Source: Neopestalotiopsis rosae (Eukaryota; Ascomycota; Sordariomycetes; Amphisphaeriales; Sporocadaceae). Taken from it: a DNA stretch of 64,000 bases. A model generated the notes under the pieces. That model was given only the letters and a program-made list of their open reading frames with translations, ran no database searches and was not told the DNA's origin. Made by a program: the position numbers and the translations under genes. Location: contig JALGAS010000006.1 in assembly GCA_023078685.1 (NCBI GenBank), forward strand, positions 4,526,001 through 4,590,000, read 5' to 3'. Below are positions 22,313-31,802 of the stretch, one piece after another. Numbering within the stretch: the stretch's first letter is position 1; the number at the start of each line of letters is the position of its first letter.

Positions 22313-23884
22313 TCAAGCACCAATAGCGGTGGCACAGGGATCCAAGCCGTAGAAGACGTTGACATGTCCCCAATTAGCCAAGATCGATCTCGGCTCGCCA
22401 CGTGCAGCGCGTCGTCGCTCCTCGATAAGCTTCTTGGCAGAAGCAGCTTGGCAGCGAAAAGAGCCGAAGCGCCACTCGAGTCGTCGGCGACCAGCATCCT
22501 CGCTCAAGATTCGGACATCCTCAGTCTCGGACTGAAAGTTGCCATTGAAGAGCCAGTCCAACTTGTCCTGGGAAATGATGTCCGAGGGTCCCTCGATGTG
22601 GAGGACGCGGGATTCGGGGCCGGGGGGCTGACTGGCGGTGCGGATGCGGTTGTAACGGACGACGGGGACGTATCCATTGACCACAAACTCGCCGCGGAGG
22701 GCTCGGCTGCGGAGCTTCTTGGCACCGCCGGCGTCAAAGAAGACGAGCTTTGCGGCAAAGGTAGAGTGTCCGGACATGGGATCGGGACAATTGATGAAAC
22801 AGGCGTAGACTTTACCGCAATCGCTAATGGCGCTGAGAAGCTGCGAGTAGGCGTGTGCAGAGTCCAGGTTGAGGTTGGTGATCCACAGAGCGCACGAGTC
22901 TTCCTCCAGAATGTCTGCCGACTGGTTACCTGGCAGTCTCGGGTTGCCCTTGTAGTTGTTGGAGTTGTAGATGGTTGGGCGACCCGTCTGGTGAAACGGC
23001 GGATACTGTTGACCTGGGCGGGGGAACTGTGCGTGTCCCGTCCTGGTGATATCGCTCATGGGAATGAAAGGCGCCGCGAGGGGTGTGAGCGAGCTCGGCT
23101 CTCTCAGGCCACGACTGCATGGATATCCAATATCAGACGTACCAGAGGTCGGCGCAAATTGTCCTGTTCGTGGTCGCAATCCGCCAAAAGGTCTGATTGA
23201 TGCCACAGTCTGATGGTGATGTTGGAGCTTATTCTCATTACGAGTGTCAGTCATGGAATGGCCACCTCCGAAAGCATAAACGACTTCTCCGTCCGGACGG
23301 CTATTGCCGAACAAAGGGTTTCCATGGTGCTGATTCTCGGGACCTCTTTGTGACAAGACGCTTGTATCATAGGTGGATTGACTGTAGTCACGGCGATGTG
23401 CACCACCACACCATAGACTTCCACCATTGGAGCCCCCAAAGGAAGAAAAAGACGCGTTGGGATGATGATGAAAGGCGGGAATTGGCTGTGTTGTTGGGTT
23501 GCTAGCCGAAGTGGTGGGAGCAGCACCAGTTGAAGTCTGTCCAAAGGGACGCATCTGTCCGATTGTACCAGGACCCGATGTCTCGGGGCCGAGCCATTTC
23601 GGAAGCAAATCGACCTGGCCAGGGTTACGCATCACTGATGGCTTGTCGTTCGAGTTCATAAGAAATGAATCATGGTCGTTGGAGTTCTTGGGAGCCTGGA
23701 GAGAACTGTTGGAGACACGTTCCCCAGAAGCAGCTGTGGGAGCCTGCATATTCTGGGATTGCTGAGTTCCCAAGGCGAGAGTCAATGCTTTGAAAAGAGA
23801 TCTGGGAGCGTTGTTCGGTGCTGGTTGTTCGGTCATGTTGGATTGGCTCGGAAAAGCCAAGGAGCTGGTGTTGGAATAGCGCAT
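22313..23884 (-). CDS. RRM-domain RNA-binding protein with long disordered N-terminus
   Basis: An uninterrupted 523-aa frame from ATG 23884. The first about 310 residues are low-complexity, rich in Ser, Asn, Gln, Gly and Pro, as in prion-like RNA-binding proteins. The C-terminal part has an RNA-recognition motif around residues 325-400 (CALWITNLNLDSAHAYSQLL as the beta1-alpha1 part, ending in FVVNGYVPVVRYNRIRTA). A second, weaker RRM-like segment begins SRVLHIEGPSDIISQDKLDW. Proteins with this layout are widespread, uncharacterised and probably cytoplasmic mRNA regulators in filamentous fungi. A TATA box and a 5'UTR intron appear to precede it. Targets and pathway are unknown. Confidence 0.75.
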   Translation of the reverse strand: MRYSNTSSLAFPSQSNMTEQPAPNNAPRSLFKALTLALGTQQSQNMQAPTAASGERVSNSSLQAPKNSNDHDSFLMNSNDKPSVMRNPGQVDLLPKWLGPETSGPGTIGQMRPFGQTSTGAAPTTSASNPTTQPIPAFHHHPNASFSSFGGSNGGSLWCGGAHRRDYSQSTYDTSVLSQRGPENQHHGNPLFGNSRPDGEVVYAFGGGHSMTDTRNENKLQHHHQTVASIRPFGGLRPRTGQFAPTSGTSDIGYPCSRGLREPSSLTPLAAPFIPMSDITRTGHAQFPRPGQQYPPFHQTGRPTIYNSNNYKGNPRLPGNQSADILEEDSCALWITNLNLDSAHAYSQLLSAISDCGKVYACFINCPDPMSGHSTFAAKLVFFDAGGAKKLRSRALRGEFVVNGYVPVVRYNRIRTASQPPGPESRVLHIEGPSDIISQDKLDWLFNGNFQSETEDVRILSEDAGRRRLEWRFGSFRCQAASAKKLIEERRRAARGEPRSILANWGHVNVFYGLDPCATAIGA

Positions 23885-23886
23885 AT

Positions 23887-24072
23887 CTGTATAGTATCTG
23901 ATTAGTGTCCTATCAAATTGCCATTTCATTTCTGTGTCAATCTGCAAAAGAATTCGTTCACTTGTCTAGACTTCCTTTTTTCCAGACAAGAACGCCGTAG
24001 GTGAAGTTGAAATGTTGAAGGCATGGATGGAAGCATGAAGAGAACCAAGATGGGATGATGTTCTGAACTCAC
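23887..24072 (-). other. Probable 5'UTR intron of the RRM-domain gene
   Basis: Minus-strand donor GTGAGT at 24072, branch-like CACTAATCAG and acceptor CTATACAG ending at 23887, two bases before the predicted start codon. Such leader introns are common in fungal regulators. Not confirmed by transcripts. Confidence 0.5.
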
Positions 24073-24097
24073 CTGAATGAAGCTTAACAAGAGATAG

Positions 24098-24105
24098 CTT
24101 TTATA
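24098..24105 (-). promoter_or_regulatory. TATA box upstream of the RRM-domain gene
   Basis: TATAAAAG on the minus strand, about 25 bp upstream of the putative leader-intron donor. That spacing leaves room for only a very short first exon, so it may be one of several initiation sites. Confidence 0.35.
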
Positions 24106-25394
24106 CTTGTAATCGATTTGCGCGATAGCAGCCAGGTCGTCTGTAGCTTGGAGAATTGACTACCGGCTCCAGAGATTATCTTGAGTAAGCTTTGGAAGAT
24201 GTATTGGTCCGGCGTGCAGTTCTTCTGAGCTAGGCGGCCAAGTATGCTGTGTTGTGCTTGGGATGCTTGTCTTTACGCTTGGTTCAATGGCAATGATGCT
24301 GTTAAATAAAATTAGAGAGATACACAAGACGACATATACGATATCTTCAGGTTGAAATTGCAATGAATCAACAGCGTAAAGAGAGAATACAGGTGGGTGA
24401 ATGATCAAGCTTCGCCCGAGTCGCTACCTCGCCAGGGGCTCTTGTAAGACATGGAGCGTCACAAAGGAGTGTGTATTGAGGCGCCGACCATATGTCGATC
24501 TAAGGCAGATTGGTGCAAACGATGGGTGAACAGAGCTTTCATTAAATGTCGAATGTGACGGGCGAGAGTTGCAGGGTATGTGGGTGGGTCGCGAAGAGGT
24601 TGATGGAAGTTGGGAGATGGAGTGAGTAAAGAGGGAGGGATCAAAGAAAGACGTGCAGATGTGAGCAAACGGCGCCATGTAATACGGCGCCATGAAAAGC
24701 GGTGCTATTAAAGCAGCGCCTCGGGGATACAAGGAAATGCATAGACAGATGTAAAACTGAAAAATGTATGCTGACTTACCGAGTCGACGAGAAGTTCTCG
24801 CGTTGGTGTTGGGATTGAACTTGATAAGTGCTGTGGACAGTGTGATGTTGAAGTGGGTTGGTTGCAAGAAAGACTCGAGGTGAAAAGTCCAGAACCAGTC
24901 TTCTCTTAAATATCTTTACGGGCAGCGCGCTGGGGGAGGTCGACCACTGTTCAGGCCAGACTTTTGAACGCGCCAGGAGCCCATATTAGGACTGCGACTA
25001 CAACGTCCATGGTGGTGAGGCCCCTGGCAACCAAGCACTGGCGGCCTTGCGTACAATTACAGCCAAGCAACCGACCGTTGCTCAGCGAGAGAATTCAAGC
25101 TTGAGCCATAGCACGGATTGAAAGAACTCGTGTGCACCAGAGAGCACTTTAGTGTCTTTCGCCCCCTTTATGCTGGCATTGTGGTCAGATTTTCTAAAGG
25201 ATAGCAATAACTCAATCTAGTCACACAAAGTCTGAACATAATTTGATGAAGATGCCACTGCTGTATGAAGGCAAATTGCAACTCAAATCACATCGGATTG
25301 GAGTTGTCACGTTGGAAATTAATACTACCAAGTATGCCTATGAATGCCAAAGATCATTATTCGATCTTGGCGAGTACGGAACCTGTCCTGTTGT
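24106..25394. other. Intergenic between two RRM genes
   Basis: Minus-strand frame 24424-24867 is open for 147 codons but is low-complexity and resembles no protein. It contains a good donor (GTAAGT at 24779), so part of it may be a spliced far-upstream leader. Otherwise nothing identified. Confidence 0.35.
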
Positions 25395-26447
25395 TTATTC
25401 GAGTCGAATATCGCGATTCGATGATCTCTCTTCCCTTCTCGACCAGTCGTCTCTTCTTGGGTATCTCTCTGTTCTAGGAGTTGCCTCCGAGACCTTGAGA
25501 GGAGCATCTCTGTACGACATGCCGTGGATAGCCTGCTTGGCAGCCTGTGCCTGCTCAGCAGTGCTAAAGTCAACGAAACAAAAGTTGCGTCGGCCCTCAC
25601 CCTCCTCACGAGGGCTCACTCTCTTGCTAACTCCATCGCTAATATTCAAGTCAGTGGGACCAAACTATTTGATGCGCGGCTGGGGGGTTGATACGTACAC
25701 CTCAAAGTCCTTGAAGATACCCCTGATTTCCAGCTCATTCTCTGCCTGGTCAAGCATTCGAGGCAGACCACCAACGTAGAGCTGTCGGCCCTCTTCCTGG
25801 GCCTTGGAAACCTGGTAGTGCTTCATGGTGTCATTTGGACCATTCAGACCCGCAAGTCGGTTACCCGAGGCACCCGTGCCGGAGCCCGACTTGTCCCAGT
25901 TGCCCCAGCGGTTGTAGCTGGAGTTGGAGCTAGAGGTGTTTCCCTCCTCACGGGGCCACTGACCAGCGCGGCGGACGTTACCCTTGGGCTGGCAGGGGCG
26001 GCACTTGACGGCACGGTCAAACAACTGTTGACCCTCGAGCTTCTCCATGGCCTCATCAGCAGTCTCCTTCTCGGCGAACTCAATGAAGCAGTAGCCAGGG
26101 TTGCGACCAGTGAAGGGGTCGATGGAGATGTGGACCTTTTCGAACTTGGGGAAGCCATTGTTGGTGAGGAAAAGCTCAATATCATCCGGGGTGGTGCTGT
26201 AGAGCAGGTTGCCCAGGTAGATGCGGCGGCCCTCGGTGATGGCAGCAGCCGTCTCGGGAGAATCCTCCTGCTGGCGCGGCCGGTGGACCTTCAGGTCCTC
26301 GGGACGGCTGCGCTCAGCCTCAGAGACAATGGGATTGCGCTGAGGGCGTTGACCATCACGGTTCTCACGGTTGTTGTAGTTGTTGCGCCGGGGCTGGGCG
26401 TTGGGGTCCACGGGGGCCCGAACTCTCCAGTTTGCCGAGTCAGACAT
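25395..26447 (-). CDS. Protein with two RNA-recognition motifs (2 exons)
   Basis: Predicted 330 aa: exon 1 25699-26447, exon 2 25395-25638 (donor GTACGT, acceptor ATATTAG). The N-terminus is Asn/Arg/Gln-rich. RRM1 starts RRIYLGNLLYSTTPDDIELF (RNP2) and contains NPGYCFIEFAEKETADEAME (RNP1). RRM2 starts RQLYVGGLPRMLDQAENELE, crosses the intron, and has RNP1 RRNFCFVDFSTAEQAQAAKQ. The C-terminal tail is Arg-, Asp- and Ser-rich. The aromatic residues needed for RNA stacking are present in both RNP1 motifs. Probably a nuclear or nucleolar pre-mRNA or rRNA-binding factor, but the exact ortholog is not clear to me. A TATATATATA run lies about 40-50 bp upstream of the start codon. Confidence 0.82.
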
Positions 26448-27351
26448 CTTGAGGCGAACAAGTTGTGTGAGGTATAGGAGACCCTGTATATATATATGAC
26501 GGTGATCCGTGAGGAAACAGACGGGAACCAGAGTATCAGCAGACAGACCGTGCCCGAATCCCAAAAGTCACTGGACAGATCGCAATCTTCCCAAGCTTGG
26601 CCGCCGCCGTTGGCATTTGGCGCATGGCGCAGGGTTTTTCGCTAGTGCCGGCGTGTGGTGAGCTTGACCCTTTTCGGCCCAAGCTTCATATGGTCCTGCA
26701 AGGGGCCAAGGCAAGGACTTGTCTTGGCCGTGAAGAATATGTGAATTGTTCTTTTGTTTTGATTCTTTCACAATACAAATAATAAATACGAGAATAACAG
26801 TTCTATTCAATTAATTCATTAGTCCTCCCATGTCCGGCCAATTGATTTGTTCTTGCTAGACGAATGCATGGCACGTGAACAAGATGTACGGCGGATAGCT
26901 GCAAATTGTCTGTACTGTGGTAAGCCGAGAGTTCCCCACCACGCATGCTTATAGTGTATCAATATCACGGCTTTGATTAACTGACCGCTGCCTGCCCTGC
27001 TAGCAAGTGTTTGAACAGCTGCGTGACGTTCACATGGAAGACTTTCGAGAGGTAATATTTGCAGAGTGAGTCAAGAATGAGCGTTGCAGGATTGGGTATG
27101 ATTATTATTCTTCTTTGGGTCATTTCATATTGCAGTCGTTGTCATCGTCTGCTTATGTATGATATCACGCCCCAAGCCCTGATTTTCCATAGACAACATC
27201 CGCCACTCCTCGGTGGATGCGTATGCGGACTTCGGTATACATTTTGCTGGGGTCTAGTCTTGCCGTCTAATTCTATTTTTTCGGACTGATTGCGGCGGTA
27301 AGTGAAATGGTTGAATGCAGCCATCATGCCCTTCTATTCGTTTCTTTAGAC
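26448..27351. other. Intergenic with a relic of the paralog-array upstream region
   Basis: Holds the promoter of the two-RRM gene. A stretch at about 26975-27030 (CTGACCGCTGCC ... TTGAACAGCTGCGTGACGTT) is visibly related to the upstream DNA of the paralog at 28322 (about 28475-28540: CTGACTGCTGCC ... CTGAACAGCTGCACAACGTT). This indicates a further decayed or deleted copy. Confidence 0.45.
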
Positions 27352-27523
27352 TCAAAGTCCAATATAAGATTTCTCGCACGCGAGTTCGCTGGGAACGAAC
27401 TCATTGCCGTCCTCAGCGGCAAACAAATACCTGTTATTTTCCGTTGCTCCGAGGATTGCGCGACTCGCATCTGGGACGTAATCATACACGACTATTGTCG
27501 GCCGACTGTCAACGGAGGCATTA
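27352..27523 (-). pseudogene. Third, truncated member of the small-protein array (last exon only)
   Basis: The minus frame from an ATTGCAG acceptor at 27524 is open to a TGA at 27352-27354. It reads NASVDSRPTIVVYDYVPDAS ... LFAAEDGNEFVPSELACEK, aligning with exon 3 of the two intact neighbours. No counterpart of exon 1 or of exon 2 (RRPQRLYLKV) is found in the 170 bp before the next copy. The exon itself has no stop, so the truncation may be recent, or it may serve as a donor for gene conversion. Confidence 0.65.
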
Positions 27524-27693
27524 CTGCAATAATAGATTTAAGTCAGAGATGAGGAAGACTGCACATTTTCAGCGCTTATTATTATCATTATTATGATCAT
27601 CCCCCTCAATATCATTATTCGTTGTTTTCTCATGATAGTCATCAGAGTCGTCTTTTGATGTCTTCTTCTCCCTTCTCAAGGTTCTCTGGTGAA

Positions 27694-28322
27694 TTACCAG
27701 GGGCCGTTGTAAAATGCCGGGTAAATCAATTCGCAGGGCACAAACTCATCGCCACCGTCGGCGACAACAAAGAGCTGGGCTTGCTCCTCTACTGCCCGGA
27801 GGATGGCAGCACGTGCGTCAGGGCCGTAATTATGTACGACGCGTGTCGGCCAACTGTCTATGTTGGCGTCACTGCAACGACAAATGTTAGTCCAAGCTCC
27901 AGTAAGTAGTTGTCTCTATAAGTGAGCAATAGAAGAAAATACTAACAAGCTGGTGCGAATAATTTCGCGCACAGCGCGGCGAAACACTGCAAACTCAGCG
28001 TCGCCGAGAAAATTCTTGATTCCCGTAAACTGGCAATTATCGAGAATTTTGTTCACCACCTTCATCGCATTGTGTACCTTGAGGTACAGTCTCTGTGGGC
28101 GCCGTGCGCCGTTAAGCACTATCAGTCCACACGAGTTAGCAAGCTCGAGTTTTAAATGACATAGGGCAAAAATAATACAAATAATACAAATTAAATTTAG
28201 AAAGGAAGAATCATTGAAAAGCGCCAAACTTTCTTTCGAAGATGGAGATAGAAAAAAAAGAATTGCTTACTAGGTTGTAAAGCCTGCTTAATGGGCTCGT
28301 TGTTGGGGTCCGGGGTGGACAT
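27694..28322 (-). CDS. Small uncharacterised protein, tandem copy B (3 exons)
   Basis: Predicted 133 aa: exon 1 28271-28322 (MSTPDPNNEPIKQALQP), exon 2 27947-28118, exon 3 27694-27871. Intron 1 has donor GTAAGC, branch GCTAACTC and acceptor GATAG; intron 2 has donor GTTAGT and acceptor TTGCAG. Phases (1 and 2) equal those of copy A, and the reading frame is intact. Conserved blocks are RRPQRLYLKV--AMK-V-KIL, an acidic helix ending VREIIR, WPTR--HNY-PDA--AIL, and a tail ADG-DEFVP-EL ... GPW. No signal peptide, membrane helix or cysteine pattern is seen; it looks like a small soluble mostly helical protein. I do not recognise the family. It is head-to-tail with copy A, start codons 1244 bp apart, with related upstream DNA. 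Confidence 0.72.
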
Positions 28323-28940
28323 TGTCAGGTAATGGTTAATGTATGTTTGATTGAATGATCTATCAGATCAATGATCAAGCATACGCAGGCCAAACAAAGA
28401 AGAGAAGAAAAAAATGGAGGGGCCAGACAAGTCACAGTATTGAATGTAAATAAATGTGTTGTTCCTATCTGTCTACTGACTGCTGCCAACCCGACTGGTA
28501 AGAGCCTGAACAGCTGCACAACGTTGTCGTTGCCATCTCAACAATTTTCTCAAGACGAAATTCGTAATATGAGGCGGAATGGAAGAGCTGAAGACCATTG
28601 GAGATGGTCCGGGAAGTTGTGTGGACGCAGAACGCGCGCGCATCATGGGCTCATCCCCATCATCATTGATGTTGTCATCATCCAGAAACTTCATGCCCTG
28701 CTGGGTACCCCTGAAAAACATACAATTAGCCACCTTCATGGAATTTTTTCATCCCAAAATCCAAATCCTTCTGGGTGTTCAATAGGCAGCGTTATAGAAT
28801 ACTTGGTATTCATGGCGGAAACACAAAAGCCCAAGGAAGACATTTGAGCGAACAGTTGAAGAGAAGGCAGGAAGTTGCGAAGTTCAGTGCTGGGTATATT
28901 TATCATGGTCTCGTGATCGTTTTATTTACAATGCTTTCAT
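28323..28940. other. Promoter of array copy B
   Basis: Contains the segment shared with the upstream DNA of copy A (compare GGCCAGACAAGTCAC ... TGACTGCTGCCAA near 28430-28495 with GGTCAGACAAGTCGT ... TGACTGCAATCAG near 29620-29690). The open plus frame 28371-28847 overlaps it and is probably spurious. Confidence 0.45.
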
Positions 28941-29566
28941 TCATTTCGGCCAAGGGCCGGTGTAGAATCGACAAAAAATGAGCTCCGACGGGACGCACTC
29001 GTCACCGTCAGCAGCAGCGAATAGCTCAGGCTGTTCCTGCAGTGCCTTCAGGATGGCCTTGCAGGCATCCGGCACATAGTTATGCAAGGTACGGGTGGGC
29101 CAATAGTCGATAGTGGCGTTACTGGAACCATAAATATCAGAAAAAGATGTTCAGTGGGTGCATTCATTGACGGGCAGTTGAAATACTGACTAGTCTGCGC
29201 GAATAATCTCGCGAACTTCATGGAGGAAGTCCGTGAACTGGGCTTCGTCAAGCCAGTCTCTTATTCCAGTATACTGGTCATCGTTCAGAATCTTCTTAAC
29301 GGTCTTCATGGCTAGTGCGACCTTCAGATACAGCCGTTGTGGCCGACGTTGTGCGTTGAGAGCCGGTCTAGCGTTACTGGTGGTGACATTGGTGGCAGCT
29401 GATTATCGCAATAAGTCAGCAACCGTCAAATTGTGAGACTTCGTGCATCTTTTCAGATAAAAAATAATTCAATAATATCTTCTAAGATTCCCTGCCAGAA
29501 CTAGAGAGAAAAGAAGGAAGAGACAGAGGGAAGAGGCTTACCATTGTTCTCTGTAGGTGCAGACAT
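28941..29566 (-). CDS. Small uncharacterised protein, tandem copy A (3 exons)
   Basis: Predicted 137 aa: exon 1 29542-29566 (MSAPTENN), exon 2 29191-29398, exon 3 28941-29121. Donors are GTAAGC and GTCAGT; acceptors AATCAG and TTCCAG; introns in phase 1 and 2 exactly as in copy B. The sequence carries the same blocks: RRPQRLYLKVALAMKTVKKI, TGIRDWLDEAQFTDF, VREIIRADYNATIDYWPTR, HNYVPDACKAILKAL and ADGDECVPSELIFCRFYTGP. By eye more than half of the residues agree with copy B, and most exon-2 differences are conservative. No known domain recognised. Two copies preserved with matching introns and few damaging changes argue for selection on the protein. Cell location and role are unknown. Confidence 0.75.
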
Positions 29567-30543
29567 TGTGATGTTTGTCTGATATATCAAATGCATACCA
29601 CGAATAAAAGAGGGAAAGGTCAGACAAGTCGTGATCTGAACTGTGATAAATAGTCGTTACCTAACCGTCTGTCTGGTGACTGCAATCAGTCTGGCCGGCG
29701 AGGGCCTCGACAGCTGGACAGCTTCATTTCCATCCAATGTATACTCAATCCCAACATCTGATTGGCCAGCCGCGCGTTGTCTGCTCTGGCAACTCATTGT
29801 GACCCACATATCTGCCATTATACCAAGGCGGTCTGGACAGAAACAGGGTGTGTGGCGGCCTTTTGCAGTTCTTGGCTGCTGCCCGGTTAGATTCTGCCTT
29901 TTCCAGTGGCCAATAGGAGCATATGCAGCACTTAAAAACACCAGTTTCGATAATGTTGCAAGAATACTCTCCAGGTAATAAAAGAAAGCTGAAAGAAGAC
30001 GGGGTATGCACGATTTATATCATATATGGCACTCCGATTTGATCTGACTCCTAGTACAACTCATCATATGAGTTTACAGAGTCGATGAGCATGACTGGAT
30101 TTGTGAGGCGTATTTATTTGTTGCCAATGGCAATTTCTGGTTTTGTGTGTGTTGTGGTACGTAACAAAGCTTCAACGACTCAATGCTTTGATAGTTCACG
30201 TCATGGACGGACAGATCAGACAGATACAAAGGGTGTGACTCGAAGTTGTGATGTGTGCTGCAAGGTCTCGATCAGGCTTGCCTTGTGACTGAGCTGCCAG
30301 GCGCGAAGATCACTATTCATCTTGGGAAGGAAAACTTTCTGGCGTAACTCTGGCTACAACCTCAGGAGGAGCAAACAACAACGATCAGATTGAAGACTTT
30401 CAGTTGATCAAGTTGAGCATGGAAGCTGTTGAGAGTTTCGAGTGGAGAGATACGCCCAGAGGTGTAGGAGATTGAGAAAATGTCATGAACAGAATTTATT
30501 TTGATTTGATGTACAGAGATTATTGTTAATGGTCCCCTAACAG
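29567..30543. other. Promoter of array copy A and spacer
   Basis: The first about 150 bp repeat the upstream DNA of copy B. Beyond that I see no gene or structure. Confidence 0.4.
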
Positions 30544-31802
30544 CTACCTTGTTGGGCTCTCAACATCCGACTTTTGTCTGACATGGACAGGCACCAATTT
30601 CCCTGAAGTGAGCTCAAGATTCTGATCGTCGCCCTCGACGAGAGTATTGTCGGTAAAGAAGACGCCGCGACTTTCACGTCTCCGCTTACGACTGTCGCCG
30701 GATCCATAATGCTCATAGCCTCTAGACGACTGGCGGTTCCCAGATCCAGAGGTGCCAAACGCCGATGAGAGGTACCGCGAAGCCAGCGGGCGCAGGGTGG
30801 GGATGCAAGCGCAAGTGACGCCGGAAGCGACTTCTGCTATGGACCAACACAGCAGCGAGGCTGCGTCATAGGTCATGTCTGCCGTCTTTTTCAGAGCAAA
30901 CATGCGCAGTGACGATATCAAGCAGGTGCTAGCCATGTGTCAGTCTTGTCACCTGTAGTTGTGTCATGAAGAAACGAATCATTTGGGGACTCACAAGAAA
31001 CCTAGGCAAAAGACACCCCGCAGAATCAATTTGGGCTTCTTTTTCAAGTTCAAGTTCCATACGACTGGGATCGGTAGGACCAGAATGATGACATCTGTTG
31101 CCAGGTTTCCGGCAGAGGTCACCCAGATCCCATATGTTTCGGGGAGGGTAAGGCATTTTGCATCGACATTCGGATCCCAATTGCCAGAAATAGGGATACA
31201 ATTGACCAGAATCAGAATAATCTGACCTATCGACCAAGCCATTACAAGGACGCCAATGACACTGTATATGATTTTGAGCTTGGCGATGTCTTTGACGACT
31301 CGGTAGTACTGGAAGAAGAACATGGATTTTACGGCAATCAAGCAGAGATTGTATTCCAAGACACCAGCCCAATTGCCCTGGAGATGTAGCTGTTAGCGAT
31401 CTCGGAGAAGAGATGGGTGATTGTAGGTGTCGAACCCCATTGAATGCGACGATGCCATCTGGGTATGGCAAATCCCATATATGGGCACCAGCACCTAGTC
31501 GCACTTGCACGCACTCTGTTAGGCCGAGCGCAAACATCAAGGTCTGCGAGTGTAAGTATCAGTATGACTCTAATTTGTAACTTTGTCCGGATAACAAAAA
31601 GACATACCCATGCCAAGATCGCGAGGTAATCATCAATCCATAATTGACCAACAATAAACTTGCGAGTGTAAATTCTGCCCACTGCTGCGGGAGTCGCGAT
31701 CAAGAAACAGACTACTACAGTGACAATGACAACATACCCCTGATTGTTATGCGCCACCATGCCCAGCGTGGAGGGATCAGGTATGGTAATTGGCGGAGCC
31801 AT
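30544..31802 (-). CDS. Fungal rhodopsin-domain (PTH11-like) integral membrane protein (4 exons)
   Basis: Predicted 356 aa: exons 31608-31802, 31436-31543, 30995-31377, 30544-30928. Seven hydrophobic helices can be followed, for example YVVIVTVVVCFLIATPAAVG, the AVKSMFFFQYYRV region, IIYSVIGVLVMAWSIGQIIL and AGNLATDVIILVLPIPVVWN. The typical signature motifs are present: QLWIDDYLAILAW near the N-terminus, CIPISGNWDP and YGIWVTSAGNLATD in the middle, and GVTCACIPTLRPLASRYLSS before a cytoplasmic Ser/Arg-rich tail. The family includes GPCR-like Pth11 and proteins encoded in toxin clusters; ligand unknown. One donor (GTTCGA at 31435) is weak, but alternatives break the frame. It lacks an extracellular CFEM domain. 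Confidence 0.82.

Noticed and set aside
24424..24867. 147-codon minus-strand ORF upstream of the RRM gene
   Set aside because: Low-complexity Ser/Pro/His composition with no family resemblance; better explained as upstream or leader sequence.
28371..28847. 158-codon plus-strand ORF between the two array copies
   Set aside because: It overlaps the duplicated upstream DNA, and the frame is not maintained in the corresponding region of the other copy.
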